From assembly GCA_021234535.1 (NCBI GenBank), contig CM037830.1:8931252-8995251 (forward strand): a stretch of 64,000 nt of DNA, given 5' to 3'. Source of the DNA: Stichopus chloronotus. Its lineage: Eukaryota > Echinodermata > Holothuroidea > Aspidochirotida > Stichopodidae. The translations under genes and the position numbers were made by a program. The notes below the pieces were generated by a model that had not been told where the DNA came from, did not search any database, and saw only the letters and a program-made list of their open reading frames with translations. Positions 37,901 through 51,339 of the stretch are shown here, piece by piece. Position 1 is the stretch's first letter; each line of letters opens with the position of its first letter.

Positions 37901-39582
37901 ATTAACAATATCAGCATGTCATTTCATGATGTTACTAACTTCATGAGTGACGTATCATGTCGAAAGTTAGAATCAATAAGTATCATTAAGTGTAGTTATT
38001 GAAATGTGTGAATAATTGAAACGTTCAATGATGTCATGAAATCATCTGTTTTGAAATATTTAATTATTGGTATCCGCAAAACGAATATCTGTTTTGATGA
38101 TATCAATGGAATTAATTATATTTTTAATGTCAATTGCAGATATCCGTAAAGAGATAAAACTGCTTTGACATGTTGATATACAAGTATTGGTGATTTGAAT
38201 CAAAGGCATCATGAAATGCAGCTTCCATTTGAAAAGATCCTACTGTCGAAATAAGTCATATCTACACATCATTAAATAGAAATAGAAATGAAAAGTATCA
38301 CGATATATTGCAATGTAAAAATACATGCAATTTATATGTATTAATATTAGTAAATTTACAGATACCTATAAGTGAATTTATGACATCCTTAATTCAATTG
38401 ATGACAGCAGTACGTCAATTCGACTTTTGATATCACCAATGATGACTTGTTAGAAATATCACTTGCTTGAGCAATGATATACAATTTTATAAATGATTTT
38501 ATTAGATGATTTGCTGATATCAGAATTATTTAATGGTATTATTACTTACTTACAACTTGTTGGGAATAGAAATCTAGTTGCCAATGCTTGAAAAAAAAAG
38601 AAAACAGATATTTTTGTATATAACCGTCAGGTTGCCCAAATTTAGCTGCACAATTGTTACAAAGCTCGAAACGACTTGTCGGTCTCCACTCGGTAATAAG
38701 TTTTCTCGAATCTTTCTCTAAAGGTTTGGAACATTTAGTACAAATTTAGTGGATATTTGTCAGATTTACCAAGGGAGGGGGAAGACCTTGGGGGAAAACT
38801 GATGTGGGGACCCTCGATTGTAATCATCCACGAGACACGAAATTACTTAATTTTAGGTGGGCAGTGATTATGCGTAGTTGCCCCCATCGATGGACCCCAA
38901 ATATTTTTTTCTAAACATGTAAGCCAGACAAACTGAAATTTGTTGATAAGTTAATTTAGACTGGATTCCGTCTAGAATGCTCTGCCCCAAAATACATCAA
39001 CATAATTTTGTGAAGTGTCCGTTTGTGGAAACATTCTGGGCACGCGCCATTGGACTATTCTAAATTCGGTCTTGCATAGATCTATATATAGTATGAGTTA
39101 CTTGCACGCGTTTGACCCCGTTTCAAGTGACTTGTGGCTATATTGCGGACTATTTCCGAAGTTGTATTTAACTGTTATGCTGCCGACGTAAAAGTTGTTA
39201 TGTTCAATATGATACAATTATTAGCTGTTACAGTGTTTACGGCTCTCCGTATCTTTTTTCGTCATGCATTACACACTTTGAACAAACTTTGTATTTAACT
39301 GTTATGGGGCCGACGTAAAAGTTGTTATGTTCTATATGATACAGTTATTAGCTGTTACAGTGTTTTTACGGCTCTCTGTATCTTTCTTCGTCATGCATTA
39401 CACAATTTGAACACAAAATCATTAAGAAAGTATGTACTTACTGCTAATGTTGTTGGCTCGTAAGGAGGATCCGTCACCTTAATTTCAACTTCAGCTCCTA
39501 AATTGAATTGTCCAACAGATCTTTGAATTAAGGTCAATTGTATGAAGGCCACTAAAACGAGAAATGCTCGTTGGACCGCCAT
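24676..39582 (-). CDS. Gene B: divergent inter-alpha-trypsin-inhibitor heavy-chain-like protein
   Basis: Eleven exons with consistent phases: 39442-39582, 36303-36475, 33812-33886, 33520-33658, 32962-33219, 31473-31758, 29614-30134, 28760-28964, 27654-27767, 26301-26660 and 24676-24920. They total 2517 bases, or 838 residues plus stop, somewhat short for the family (about 900). Order: signal peptide, VIT-type region (about 48-176), linker, VWA domain (about 280-470), linker with Arg-Lys-Arg-Arg at 532, Asp-Pro-His near 603, and the heavy-chain C-terminal domain. The protein should be secreted. It departs from the family at the VWA metal site (Asp-Asn-Ser-Glu-Ala, Ser for Thr, Thr-Asn-Gly), lacks the VIT core and lacks the Phe-Val-Thr-Pro-Leu-Thr-Ser motif. 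All junctions stay in frame, so it looks functional, but ligand binding through a metal ion is doubtful. Confidence 0.85.
29614..31758 (-). CDS. Gene B exons 6-7: VWA domain
   Basis: Exon 6 (31473-31758) encodes the first half, with IIYLVDNSEAMEG where active domains have Asp-x-Ser-x-Ser, then FNIVTFSDV. Exon 7 (29614-30134) follows with SDIFEAMKLLL, VVLFTNGISSDV and the rest of the fold, then YYDGQDLVVAGRL, which is typical of ITIH proteins just after VWA. The exon break lies at the same codon as in gene C, and exon 6 has the same 286-base length. The metal-site residues are substituted in three motifs. Confidence 0.85.
33520..36475 (-). CDS. Gene B exons 2-4: VIT-type region
   Basis: Exon 2 (36303-36475) encodes a beta-rich stretch with RVITFNLLMPADAFIANYTV, matching the family signature of a hydrophobic strand, Met-Pro, Ala-Phe-Ile and Asn. 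Exon 3 (33812-33886) is only 75 bases and encodes DTYGSTKSFYVDDGSKIFDF in place of the usual Lys-Glu-Lys-x-x-Ala core. Exon 4 (33520-33658) returns to family sequence with VQLNYQELLRRMNGEYIHRI. The phases fit without gaps, so the short exon 3 seems genuine. A second alternative exon in the 2.4-kb intron was looked for and not found. Confidence 0.75.
34100..35000. repeat. Diverged interspersed repeat with GGGTTCCA/CAGATGGG motifs
   Basis: Within intron 2 of gene B, several related motifs recur in both orientations: GGGTCCCAGATGGGCTA near 34166, GGAACCCAGATGGCC near 34195, GGGCTCCATCTGGGCAATCT near 34883 and GGGTTCCAGG near 34911. This looks like an old minisatellite or repeat element. A run of 12 G lies at 34009-34020. 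Confidence 0.45.
39164..39416. repeat. Two-copy tandem duplication, period 127 bp, in intron 1 of gene B
   Basis: The sequence beginning GTATTTAACTGTTATG at 39164 repeats at 39291 with a handful of substitutions and one small insertion. The second copy ends about 25 bases from the exon 1 donor. The copies differ little, so the duplication is fairly recent. Confidence 0.9.
39442..39582 (-). CDS. Gene B exon 1: start and signal peptide
   Basis: ATG at 39582 sits in a good context (ATCATGG). It opens MAVQRAFLVLVAFIQLTLIQ, followed by RSVGQ, a convincing signal peptide with likely cleavage after Gly or Gln near residue 25. The exon is 141 bases, ends in phase 0 at GTAAGT, and joins a phase 0 VIT exon. 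Confidence 0.8.
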
Positions 39583-42500
39583 GATGAAATATCAAATCAG
39601 GAATGATTCGTCACCAAAGCTCACTAATTTCTCACTCTCTTTATCTCTATCTCTTTCCAATACAATACAAGCACTGGCCAGGTAAATAGGGTATTTGAGC
39701 ATGCGCAGTCACAGATATTGCTGATCGTGCATGTTTCCGTAAAACCAACCAAATAGAGGAACAGGAAATACCCCAAGAAGAGTTGACTTTCTTGTTGATA
39801 TTTTCTCTTCTGAAGTTGGGTACTTCAAGGAATCAGACTAAACAGTGGGGTGTACAACCGAAAATCGATTTTCGAATTATTCATGAGGGAATTAACACCG
39901 CATAATCAGGGCAAAAAAAAAAAAAAAAAAAGCAATGGCTAACGATCCCGGTACAGTATAACAGTTTCTAGACACTTCGGGGAGCACTCCGCTCGCTTTC
40001 ACTCTTTTTTCCTGTCGATACCACTATTTATTTGAACGGAAATGAATGGTTTGACAAGGAGATGCTTGAAATTAGTACAAATAATCGATTGGAACCAGAG
40101 AGTTAACATACCTTCTTCAAGGTTTCACAGCAAACGTTTCCTCTATTTATATCGGTGAAGTCATTAATACCCTTATTTGTTAATCGCCATAGCCCATGCC
40201 TTCCTGTTCAGCATGCCCCCATATTTGTCCTTACATTTTGGTATTTTTCACATCTTATAAGCGTCATAAATGTTTCTTTTTACATTATCTTGTTTCGATT
40301 TGACGATTTTGGCAGTCAATGTTGAACCTGATTGTGCAACACATTTGCTGTTTCATTGCTGTTTAAATGATGCTATTGAGAATGGTGTGGCTGTTTTCGG
40401 TGCATCTGTCTAATAAGAAAAATGGACATTATTACAATATCATGTGATTTGTGTTGAATGTGACTTTATGGAATTATCGAATGTTTTATACGGTACTCAG
40501 TAAGAAAAAAAATACAAACAGTAGAGGGGCAAGTCCCAGGTGTAAATGACACAAATAGCCTGGACCAGCTGTCAGGAGATTTGAGCAACAGATAAACAAA
40601 AAGATTACATCTGCTGATGATCTGTCAGCTACATGTCTAGAGAAGAGGAAGTTTAAATAGTTACCTGCCATTTCCGAATAGCATACTTCAAATAATACCT
40701 TTCGACAAGTATGTCACATCCCTCTAATCTTGGTGTGCCGTGCAAACAATTGCTGTGGTTTAACCTCAGTTGATTTACCGTTCTTCAACACTGAACATGT
40801 CACGGAACTAAGACGGTGTAAACAAAGTTGTAAACAAAGACTAACATGAAGTCATTCAAGTGGTATTCCCATTGTTACGTAGGCGCATATTCATGCTTAT
40901 ACCATCTACTATCACATAAATTATACCACCTACTATAATTAAGTAATGTAAATGTTGTGTGACCGGCGTTCGAAGCTGTCACTAGAGAAATATCTTTAAG
41001 AGTGGGGGAATACGATAGGGAGAGAGGTAGAGGGATGACAATAAGTGAATTGTCAATGAAATATGAATACCTCCGTTTAAAATATTATAGCAGGCTACAA
41101 CAGTGTTTCAGTTTTCAAGTTAATTCTCTGTAAGTGTTGCAATTAGTGAACCATTACTGAACCATTTCTGGTGAAGAATGGAAAGAACACAGACGTATGA
41201 TACGTCGTCATACAATACGAAGTTTATAATGCAATCCCAATTACATGATTGCGATTACATTTATTATAACGCAAACCACGAGGAACACAAAATATGAATT
41301 TAGTTTGCCTTTCATTCACCCCCCCCCCCCGCTAACAATTTTCATCTTGAAAATATGAGCTAATTTACACGTGATAATTGAAACTGCACCACTGTCCTTT
41401 TCTCAATCACTTTTTTTTATTATTACGTAACTGTGGGTCGTTGAAGACGCCGTTGCGGCATAGCAATTATCGCGTATGGATGCAAACTACCCTGTGTCTG
41501 AGGTCTTGTATCCGGTTTCCTCTTTTCCCGAATTGTGTATTCTACCGCAAATTACCCAAGAGTGCGCGATTGACTTCCAGAATGAGCAATTCTGCAAGAT
41601 CAGTCGATTTTAAGAGACGATAGTGATTTAAAGTGACAATAGGCCTATACACAACTGCATGCTATCTTTTATATAAAAAACATAAACATTTTCCATACGG
41701 CCGCGATTAAGACACGACTGAAACCTACTCAGTTAATTAAAAAAAAAAAAAGGTAAAACAGGTAGAAACTCAAAAGAATAGAAGAGTCAGGACAGAAACA
41801 ATAGATTGAACAATAGATTTTTTTATTTTTCTTTGAAGAAGATTCATTAAAGTTCAATTAAATGATCTTGAAATTAGAAGGTGGACGTTTGTGTTCCCGT
41901 CCTCCTCCAAGCTTTCATTTCAAAGTCAGACCTACCCTGTGTCATCGATGGTTATTACTTGGTGAGGTCTGCATTTTACGCAGTAAAGACAAAAACTAAC
42001 CATTGCACTGAAAAATGAATTGACATACAACTATCAGTAACGATAGTAACATCAGTAACACACAAACAAAGTAAGTGCACATTTATTCTCACTGTCAAAA
42101 ACGCAAAAGGATTGAAGGTAGATGTTCTAACGTTATGAACAGTTAATTGCTCTTATCAGCTAACAATTCGTAGACAAATACTAGACCAGTTCTGTTATAT
42201 CTAAAGGTCATTTACTAGGGAGCTGATACGGACCTGTACCGGATTGATTTCTGTAAATCCCAGAGACAAAACAAATAAAAAGAAAATGTGGTTACGAGAA
42301 ACGCAACCACTTAGACTACGACTCAACTCAGTAAATTGGTAAAGGGTACGATATGGGGCCGTGCAGTGATATTGTAGAGGTGTGTATGCATATAGGGCAT
42401 ATTCTCCCCTTAGGACATGGAGCAGGTATAGAAGTATACATGCGACACACGAAGTAAACAATTTTAATGCTTGCATGTATGCCGTCGAAACGTTGACTTT

Positions 42501-43319
42501 CTTTCTTCTAAAGGTTGTGTAACATTTTGGAGTATTGTGTGCATTAAGCATTGAAAATAATAAAAATAGCCACAAATTCCATAAACCGTCAATGTACAGG
42601 AAAATTAGTGTCTCATAATTGCATCTTGAATAAACATTGGCTAAGTATGCAAATTTGTGACGTCAAGATGGACTCCCATGATATGTCTTACGTTAGTCCT
42701 TTGTTGATGTAACCTTTATTTGAAGAACATTTCAGAATTTTATATCTCCAAGGGCTTTATTTTGGAAACATTTTATCTTCAAAAATATTGATATCACTTA
42801 CTCATGTGAAACTCAGTAATGAAGTAACTAAGAGGCAAAATATACAGGTTTAACAAAAGACATACTGACACTGTGCGACACTCCACGTCATCTGTTCTGC
42901 ATTTTTCTCAAACTTTGAGAAGTTATATAAAAAAAAACGGTAAAATATATAAACAAAATTCTAACAGAATTTCACTCAGGATTTTACTTTACAACTTCTG
43001 AATGATGTGTGCTCTTTTGAGGCATGTCACACACCCTGTAGGTCACCGTTTTAAAACCACAAAAATAACTGTCAAAATAAAGACTGGTCTAATTACGACC
43101 TTTCCCAACTGAAATTTACCAAGAAATCTCATCTACATGATTCCAACAGAATAAGTTAAAATGCAACCTTCCAGTGTGAACCCAGAGATATCGAACAAAG
43201 AAATTCATCTCGAAAATGAAAAGCATCAATAGGTACTGTCCATGACGTCATGGACACTGCAAATATACCTACTGTTAATGTTTTCTATTGTATAAGTCTT
43301 GGCGGTGGACTGAGCGTGC

Positions 43320-44480
43320 AAGATCATGTTCGTTTTTCTCCCCCCCCCCCCCGCAAATTCCAGGAAACGGCATATCTTGCGTTTACTCGCCGGCAGGTGC
43401 CCAGGCTTGAAATAGGGATATCATGTCTACAAAAGTGGAAAAATGCAACTATGAAAAAAGATATTATCATATGGTTTGAGGTGATACATAATGAGTTGGT
43501 CATCTTCTTTCATATTTTGTTTCAGTGGTTGAAAAATATTTCAAGGCTGAATACATAGGCATACGACCCCCAAAGATTTTTTTGGGGTGGGGGGGGGCTG
43601 TGATTTTTCAGCGAATTTTGTTAGCGAATTCAGTTTCTTTTTTACTAGCGGGATCACTATCAAAGCTAATCGTACAAGAAAATTCAAGGTTTTACAAACT
43701 GCCCCGATAGCCAGGAACATCACTTTCTGGGTGCACCTTTGATCTGCATTAACTAATACTCAGAAAAGTTACATCACATCCCAAAATGGGTGCTGTATAA
43801 TCAGACTCGGTGAAATGAAAAATAAGTATGGGGGAAGGGCGGAGTAACGGAAAGACTGTTTAAGCAGAGCTCCACCATTAGTTGTGGGGGGGGGGGACGT
43901 AGGGAAAATTTGGGGGTTTACGAACTCCCCAGATAGTTGGAAATGCCAATTCAGGGGTGTACTCGAGCTGCATGTACCCAGCCTAAATCGAGGATATCTG
44001 CAATTTGAGAAACTCTAAAATGGTAATGCAAAAGTTTTTTTCAGTGAAACGTTTCAAGGAAAGTGGCTAAAAATCCTCAAGAAATCCACGAAAAAAAAAG
44101 AACTTTCGTCTGTTAGGCAGACAGTGAACTTGAATAAAACGTAAAACAAAAGAAGTTGGACAACACATAGCGTCTATTGGTCAATGTGGGTGTGGGACAT
44201 ATTGCCTATACATTACTGTTATGAAATATGAGGCGCCTACCCAGGGTTTTTTTACATAAGGTTGTTGGTCTAGCATAAGCATGTGACCCTTTTCGGAGTA
44301 ACGCGAGGCAGTGCCAGCGAAGCGGGGAGCCAACATGTCGGTTGGCGAGGAGCGTACATGAAAATTCCTGGCTCTACAAACCTCCGGATTCTCTATAACG
44401 ACACTACCCTGGTGTCCTGGGCTGCAATGCCCAGCCTTAGAATAGGGATTTCATGTTTACAATTTCTCAATAAGAAAAAA
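43320..44480. repeat. Cluster of three or four diverged copies of one interspersed repeat
   Basis: Copies share G/C homopolymers followed by related text. Examples are CCCAGGCTTGAAATAGGGAT near 43399, CCCAGCCTAAATCGAGGAT near 43978 and CCCAGCCTTAGAATAGGGAT near 44430. Phrases like GGGGTTTACGAACTCCCCAG and GTTTTACAAACTGCCCCGAT precede them. The copies are in the same orientation at irregular spacing, so this is repeated insertion or an old tandem array. Confidence 0.55.
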
Positions 44481-47400
44481 AAAATCATTTAATAAAAAAT
44501 GGTAGTAATTTGGATTGCTCTTATCTGCAATATTTATGCTATCGTAATTCCTAGAAAACTTAATTCAACAGTTTTCACCTGGTAACGATATCGTTTCTTT
44601 TTTACTTTGGAAATATATTTGGTGCAATAGTTTGTATTCAACAAATTTTGCAGTCAATTTTCCCTGAGAAATGATAATTTCGGAAAAGTTATTCCAACAA
44701 TGTTTACTCTCTGATTACAGTTAAGACGTTTGTGAATAATAGCCACCTTGACGAGAAAAAAAGAAAGAAAGAAAAAATGTCATTGAATAGTACAGGTGGG
44801 GAAAAGCATGAGATGAGTGATATTAAACTTGAGAGAGTTTTACGTAAGGAGATGAACCCATCCTCTTTTTGGGAAATTTTTCAATTACCAGGTAACCTTA
44901 GACGAAATCTTGTGCAATATGTAGCGGGTCTTTATGTCATATTAGAAATGAGCTAGACTGAAATATGAATAATTCTAACGGGTATGTCAGGTTTTCCGAA
45001 TATTGTTGCTCTCCCTTCGGGACGGCCCTGCGTGTATGTCCTTCCCCCAATGAACAAGAGCTTTCGTTTGTTCGACTATAAGCTGACGGCACAAACAGGG
45101 CTCATCTGTTACCTGTACAATAAATTGATCTGTAAATTGAGCAAAACTCCCAGATTTTGTGTACGCAATGTTCATATGTTTGCTTTCAATTTTTGCTTAA
45201 AATGTCAACAGGTTGGTTAGAAAGTTCATTAAAGAAACAACTGCCATTCGAATAATATGAAAACAAGGGCAGTGAGCAAAGAATGTAATGGTGATGTTAA
45301 TTGAATTGCTCCCGAATGTTAGACTACCAAGCAGGAAGGAAGGAAAGGGACAGTGAGAACAATAGTTAAACTGTCAAAACATTTCCATATAACAATATTG
45401 CCACAGCTATATGGGCTTTAAGAACTTACACGAAAAATGTTAATGTGAGTCGAGTTGTGAGTATTTCCTTTATTGTTTTAGAACAAATATAATGTTGAAA
45501 AGTTCGGTTGAGTGTTATTCAAAATATTTAATCTACTGCAGTATGACCGATGGACGCCATCCTTCGTCAGAAATATACACGTTGAAGTGAACTGAGTGAA
45601 TTGAGCATCTCCGGTTGCACTATACATAGCCGTCTATTGGATCACAGTACAGGAGCTATCAGTTAAATGCTCACTAAGCTATACTCAGTCTGCTGCCGTG
45701 ATCAATACACAAAGTTGCTACGTGCATCAATCAATTGTACTTATAGACAAGGGTCAGAAAGTTAATCAACTTTCATGAAGCTTTAAATTTCATAAAGTTT
45801 TTAATTAATTTTCTGAAACTGCAGGTTGTGCCACCCACACTGACACAACGAACTTTTGGGTAGATATTGAACTTGTCCAAGTACACCTTAAGTACAAAAC
45901 TGATTGCAGACGGTATAGCAGAGCCGCTTGTACGCATAAATTTCTGCTGATTCCATGCAAACAGAAACAGGTGCAGTGGTAATCGGTAAACTTGTTCAAG
46001 TTGAATATTACAAACCTGCTTGCTTAAAGTTCACTTTTGGTATAAAAATGTGTCAATTGCAATTGCTATTATCTAAAGAACTGAACATGGGAAATAAGAA
46101 AACAAATCACCAGCATGCTTATAATGTGTCCCTCTTTAACATATCAAACATAGATTTGGTTCTGGTTTGTTCTTTTTATAGCAATCTGTGAACAGGGATG
46201 TCTCACAACCGACACAGGAAAAAGAAAAATGATAAACCCTCGATTTTTTTTGACTATATTAGTAAAAATGTGAAAACTGCACAATTTGATGAAGAGACAT
46301 CCTTCAAAATATAATAACAATCCAATAGACCTTGAAAACTAGATACGAGAAGATACACGAAATATATTTGCTTTTACTCCAGTCCACATGTTCGTGAGAG
46401 TAAAGCTGGTTGTGCGGAAGTTGTCGGCTGTGTTAAATGTGTTAAATTGTGACTATCGACCTTTGTTATCTCACAGTGGTAGTCTCAATTGGCCAAGCCT
46501 AGAGCCATACAGAGACCTGTTCAGAACTGAGCAGCATTGGGATTCATATACCTTTGCACTGACTTTACATATTTTTATATTTCATTATGTTTTGGAACAA
46601 ATTCCCGGGATGACATGGGGATATTCGTAGGAAAGAAACAATAACGACTTCGACACGTAGACGGACATCCAAACAATGCAAATGTTTAACCAAATGAAAT
46701 CAGAAAGACAAACTAAAAAAAAAAAAACTAAAAAAAAAAACTAAAAAGAAAAACACGCAAAACTATACTTGATAATAATGTGATTGTAAACATGACTTTT
46801 TTTTTTTTTATATATACTTCATTCCGGCATCCTGTAATCAATTGCTTGCACGATAAAGACGACGGCAATAATTTCACTGGGGACTTACAACCTTGTTCTC
46901 AATCAAACGCAGAAGGATACTTCCAAGGTAAGTTATAACAGTATATTTTGTTGACGAGACGATTTTCAATAAGAAATCAAATTATGTTGAATGAAAAGTG
47001 TGGGTGTGTACGTGTGGGTGCGTGTGAGGGTTGTATTGAAAACAAGTCCTTTGCAGTTTTGATCCTGCACGTAATCAATGTTCTTTTGACATAAATGTTG
47101 TAATCCATGAGGCAAAATTGTTATGCAATTACTTCTTGTACCGTTGTTTTTCTTCTTTTTATGTCATAGCTTGCTGAGATATTTTGTCAAGTATGTATTG
47201 GACAGGGTAAAGCTTCTGCGACTCACTGCGTAACATAAAGTATCTTCAGCATGAAGCGCAGCGCAGAGCGGTAGGTTTCTACGGGTGTGGTTGAGGTTCT
47301 TGCCCGTCTTATCCCCCAATTCGCTCTGTCGTAAAATTCTTTTATCGTCTTTTGCTTTTCATCTGTTTTTCCTGACTCTGAACTTTCTCAGTCAGGCAAG

Positions 47401-49675
47401 TTTGAGCCTTCCTTCAATAGCTTTTTTTTATCGCTTTTCACTTTTATAATATTAACGAGGAGAGTCAGTCGACATGGATACGCTTTTCACCTGATGCAAA
47501 CCTTGACAGTGGAAACTGGTTGATTGAAACACTGCCTATGAGTATTAATGTCAATTACTCCGCCCAAGTGCTTATTGGGGCCGTGAGGGACTTGTTCTCG
47601 TGAAGGAAAACGGCACCCCGAATAATTGTATGAAATATAAAATAAGATGTGAGTTAAGAACGTTTTCCAGTTTTTCTTCCGAAATATTTTCTTATGTAAT
47701 TGTTTTTGTATGGTTGAAAACAAGTCCCCCCCAAAAAAACTTTTCAAGTGGCACATGTTTGATATTCTGAGGAAGGCGTGGCCATTTGTGCTACAGTTGA
47801 GTAAGTTAAATTATGCTGCCACATAACCACATAGCATTTGACAACAACAATCTAATGTTTCTCGTTGTTTCTTTATCTATGATGATGTGCAGACTCTTGT
47901 ATACATTTTTGTTAAATATTAATGCTGCGATATGAATCTATGTTTTCTGTAACTCGTAAAGTTACGTGGCAATGATTTTAAAGGAAAAAGCTTCTCAATA
48001 GATCCCTTGCATATGACGTCACGGTGATACAGTGAAGCGCCCTTCTTATCGATAACAAACTAAATAAAACACGTGCACGTTGCGTCTCTGATATTCGATC
48101 TTCACGCTCTTTGTATAGCCATATAACTGTACTGTTCATTTCTTTATCCTCAGGGAAGGCGCTCTTGTCTGTTTGTAAGTGACGTCCGTGCAAGGCGGGC
48201 CCATTACAAGTGGTCAGATTATGACCACACAGTTAGTTTCTCATTTAGTATCAACATTTCATAGTTGTTCAAAGTCCTGATGTTCTACTTTTATGGAAAC
48301 CATATGCACGGGATTGTCAGAGTATATATTTGGCTCAATAAACAATATTACGCTGTCCAGTGAATTAAGCAGCCATATTAGCTTAATACGCTATATGACT
48401 TAAACAGTACTAGTCTAAAGTTGGTGATTAAATAATTAAAGGTTAATGCTATCGCTGGATGAACTCGGGATGCGCCCTGATGCATCGTTTGCATTAACTC
48501 CCGATCTTGCATTATCCTACCGTTAATACACAGGTCCAAAGTTGAATAACCTTGTTCATACATACAAACGATATTTTGATAAAAAAAACACGAAAAAGAA
48601 AGGAATTTGGTTCTTAAACAACCGCATTTTTATTCCAAAGAAACCTCGGGAAAGGTAAACAAATTTACAACATGTCAACAATATACATGCGCGAAACAGA
48701 AAGTAACAACTAAAGTAAATGGATAACAATAACAACTAACATAGACACAATGCCTACTGTAGTTAGTTTGCTATGTAGTGTACTAATGTATGCATGCTGT
48801 GGGATAGTGTACGTGTATTCACTGGGCAGTGCACGTACGAACTAACTCGGAGTACTTACTTCGTTACAGAGCCTGGAATTTACCTACTGATTAGACTGAT
48901 TTTGGATAAAGACAGTGACAGATTTATTGAATATACATTTAGAGGAAAGCTTGGACATGTTTGATATCTTACTATCAGTCCTAACAGCAGCAGTAAGTGG
49001 AAGATTTGTTGTGTGCGGACCCTAATTTTCCTGTGAGTGTGAGATTTCTCAGTAGGCTATGCAAAATTTCGGAACTCAGGCCTAAGTTAGTTCAACAAAG
49101 AAGAAGGATTGCACATGGCCTAAACGTTACTGTCAACATTGCTATAAGATCACTTTATGACTTGTTTGGGATAACTCATAGGAATATTAATCCGGTAGTT
49201 GTATGGAGACCCTTCAAGATGGCGGTGTATTGCAGTCCTTAGTCCTCTTTACAATTATGTTGCACAATGAATTGTTTTCGAACATCTCAGCAGAACTCAA
49301 CAAAGAAGGAAAGCTACTTCCGGTAGGCTATCAAACTTTCAAAGGTGTTCAAAATATACTAAAGAAGCTTCCACTCGACACAATTCTGATATTTAGGTAA
49401 GATTACCGCACGTCAAAAGAATTACCACTGACAGTGCTGTTGTTACGTAGATTTGCGAAGATTTACATTTTAGTGTTGAGCATGTTTAGGCTCGAAGCGC
49501 GTCCTAGGTAACTTTAGGTCTACGAACTTCAAATTGAACGTTATTTCACTAGTACTAGTAGGCCTATTACTATATAGTAATACTGTATTAGCCATTGTTT
49601 TGTGTTAAATATAGCAGGATGAAAACACACTGTCGATCTACAGTTTTATTGTATTCATCCGCCGGTGATTCACCA

Positions 49676-49719
49676 TGGTGTAACCAGGGAGCTGCCACTA
49701 GACAGCTCCCTGGTGTAAC
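49676..49719. repeat. Perfect 12-bp hairpin flanked by 9-bp direct repeats
   Basis: ACCAGGGAGCTG (49683-49694) and CAGCTCCCTGGT (49703-49714) form a perfect stem around an 8-base loop. TGGTGTAAC occurs at 49676 and again at 49711. A related half, TGGCAGCTCCCTAGTAAC, occurs near 59330. It may be the end of a dispersed element. Confidence 0.6.
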
Positions 49720-51118
49720 AGAGTTGGATTATCAGCGATTAACCCACGGTCACCTGACTGAAATGGGCCAATAGGAGTTGAGGATTCTTTCCAAGTATGT
49801 ATGAAGATAAATTAACTCAACGTTGATGCAACTTGACAGGGACAAGCTAAATTGATGAATGCGTTACATCTTCAGTGAAAGCTACCACTCTGCAGTGTGT
49901 TGTCTTGGAATTACGAATGAATATGACGGACACATGCCGACAAATTTTCCCCTTCGACTTTCGTACACTGTTTTCATGCTTGGTGCAAATAATTTTAAAT
50001 TACGAAAATGTCTAAGTATTCATTTTAATATATATCCGGTAAATGATTCTGAGATATTAAATCCTTATTCCGGGAGCTTAATGTTTGGTCTAACTTTATT
50101 ATATAGGCTATTATCTATTGAAACAAGTGAACAAGCACTAAAAGCGTTGTATTTAAAATGTGTTTCAGCGGGTTGCACTTGAACAACGTCACCCCAATGT
50201 ACTGTATATAAAGTCGAATCATAAACTGTAAATATTTCACGGAAACCTTTCACGTAATGAGGCATTATGTATGGAATTGATTCACAAGAAACATGAAATT
50301 AAGACAAGTACATTAAAAAATATGAAATAAAATTTATAAAAGAAGAATCATAGTCATGATCATGATAATTCCTATGAGATCTATGCTCAAATATGCATTT
50401 AATGTAAACACTTCTAGCCAATTTCGTTCTTGTAATTAGTACGCGCAACATCATACGCTACGAAAACAGCTAATTGCAGGTATCTATTTTTTTCCATACA
50501 ATTGGTAACAGATACATTTCCATCTTTTTCGTAATTGAGGATGCACTTCTTACACCATTCTCTATTACAGATTCTTTAGAATACTCATGATATCATTACC
50601 AATGGAGGATGTGGTTAAGGAAGAAATTTATTATGGATGATATATTGACCCGTATCCAGCCCAGGGAAAATGCATTAAATTGTGCAGATGCATCTGCCTA
50701 GATGTTAACACACCAGGCTATGAACCGTTGTCTCTTAGACGAACAGCAGTGCAAAACAAACTGTGAGTTGTCGGGAGGGTTAATATGTTACTTTCAATGT
50801 ACTTTCCATAGAGGCTGTTTTCGTCAACCCTTTCTTTAGCGTCATATTTGAACGAAAGTTCGACCCTCAAAGGAAGCATATGTGATACCTAACAACTGAA
50901 AGGAAACCGACTTACAATTCCAAGATAAGCAAGTGCCATGTAATGACCGACGATTCAACTCACAGGATCACGGAATAGAGAAGACCTTCCTTTCGGAGAC
51001 AATTTACATGTCATCCATTGGAGGTTTGAGTTTGTCTATGTGGGAAACAAAAATATGCACAAAAAAATCTTTGCTTCTGTCATATTTACAGAAAGTTTGA
51101 ATCTGTTTCATACATCTC

Positions 51119-51124
51119 TTTATT
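51119..51124 (-). terminator. Candidate polyadenylation signal of gene C
   Basis: The minus strand reads AATAAA about 215 bases downstream of the gene C stop codon, a reasonable 3' untranslated length. There is no transcript evidence. Confidence 0.35.
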
Positions 51125-51339
51125 CCTTTAATACTTTCTTTTTAATAGAGTCAGAAATGGTTAGACAGATTGTTTTCATGACCGCTGAATGAAAGGTCTA
51201 CTAACGTATGACAGCAATTTCGTTTTAATATTCCAGTTTGGTTATATTCTGGTTCATCATGTCCTTAATGATACACAGTTAATGTAATATTCCCGAATAA
51301 TGTCCAGTGAAAATGAAACAAATGTCATTTGTTTTCTCT

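Larger units (their letters stand above)
39583..51110. other. Intergenic stretch between genes B and C, repeats only
   Basis: About 11.5 kb with no supportable gene. It includes a C run at 41319-41330, the cluster of related repeats at 43.3-44.5 kb, an A-rich tract near 46717 and the hairpin at 49683-49714. The sequence just upstream of gene B has a TGCGCATGC (near 39700) resembling part of an NRF-1 site, but no clear TATA box. Confidence 0.5.

Noticed and set aside
37900..38530. AT-rich stretch with many GATATC- and ATGATGTCAT-like short palindromes
   Set aside because: No consistent period or paired ends; probably a composition effect.
48997..49400. Two overlapping plus-strand frames of 65-81 codons
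   Set aside because: No known motif, no splice signals and no repeat relation; treated as chance frames.
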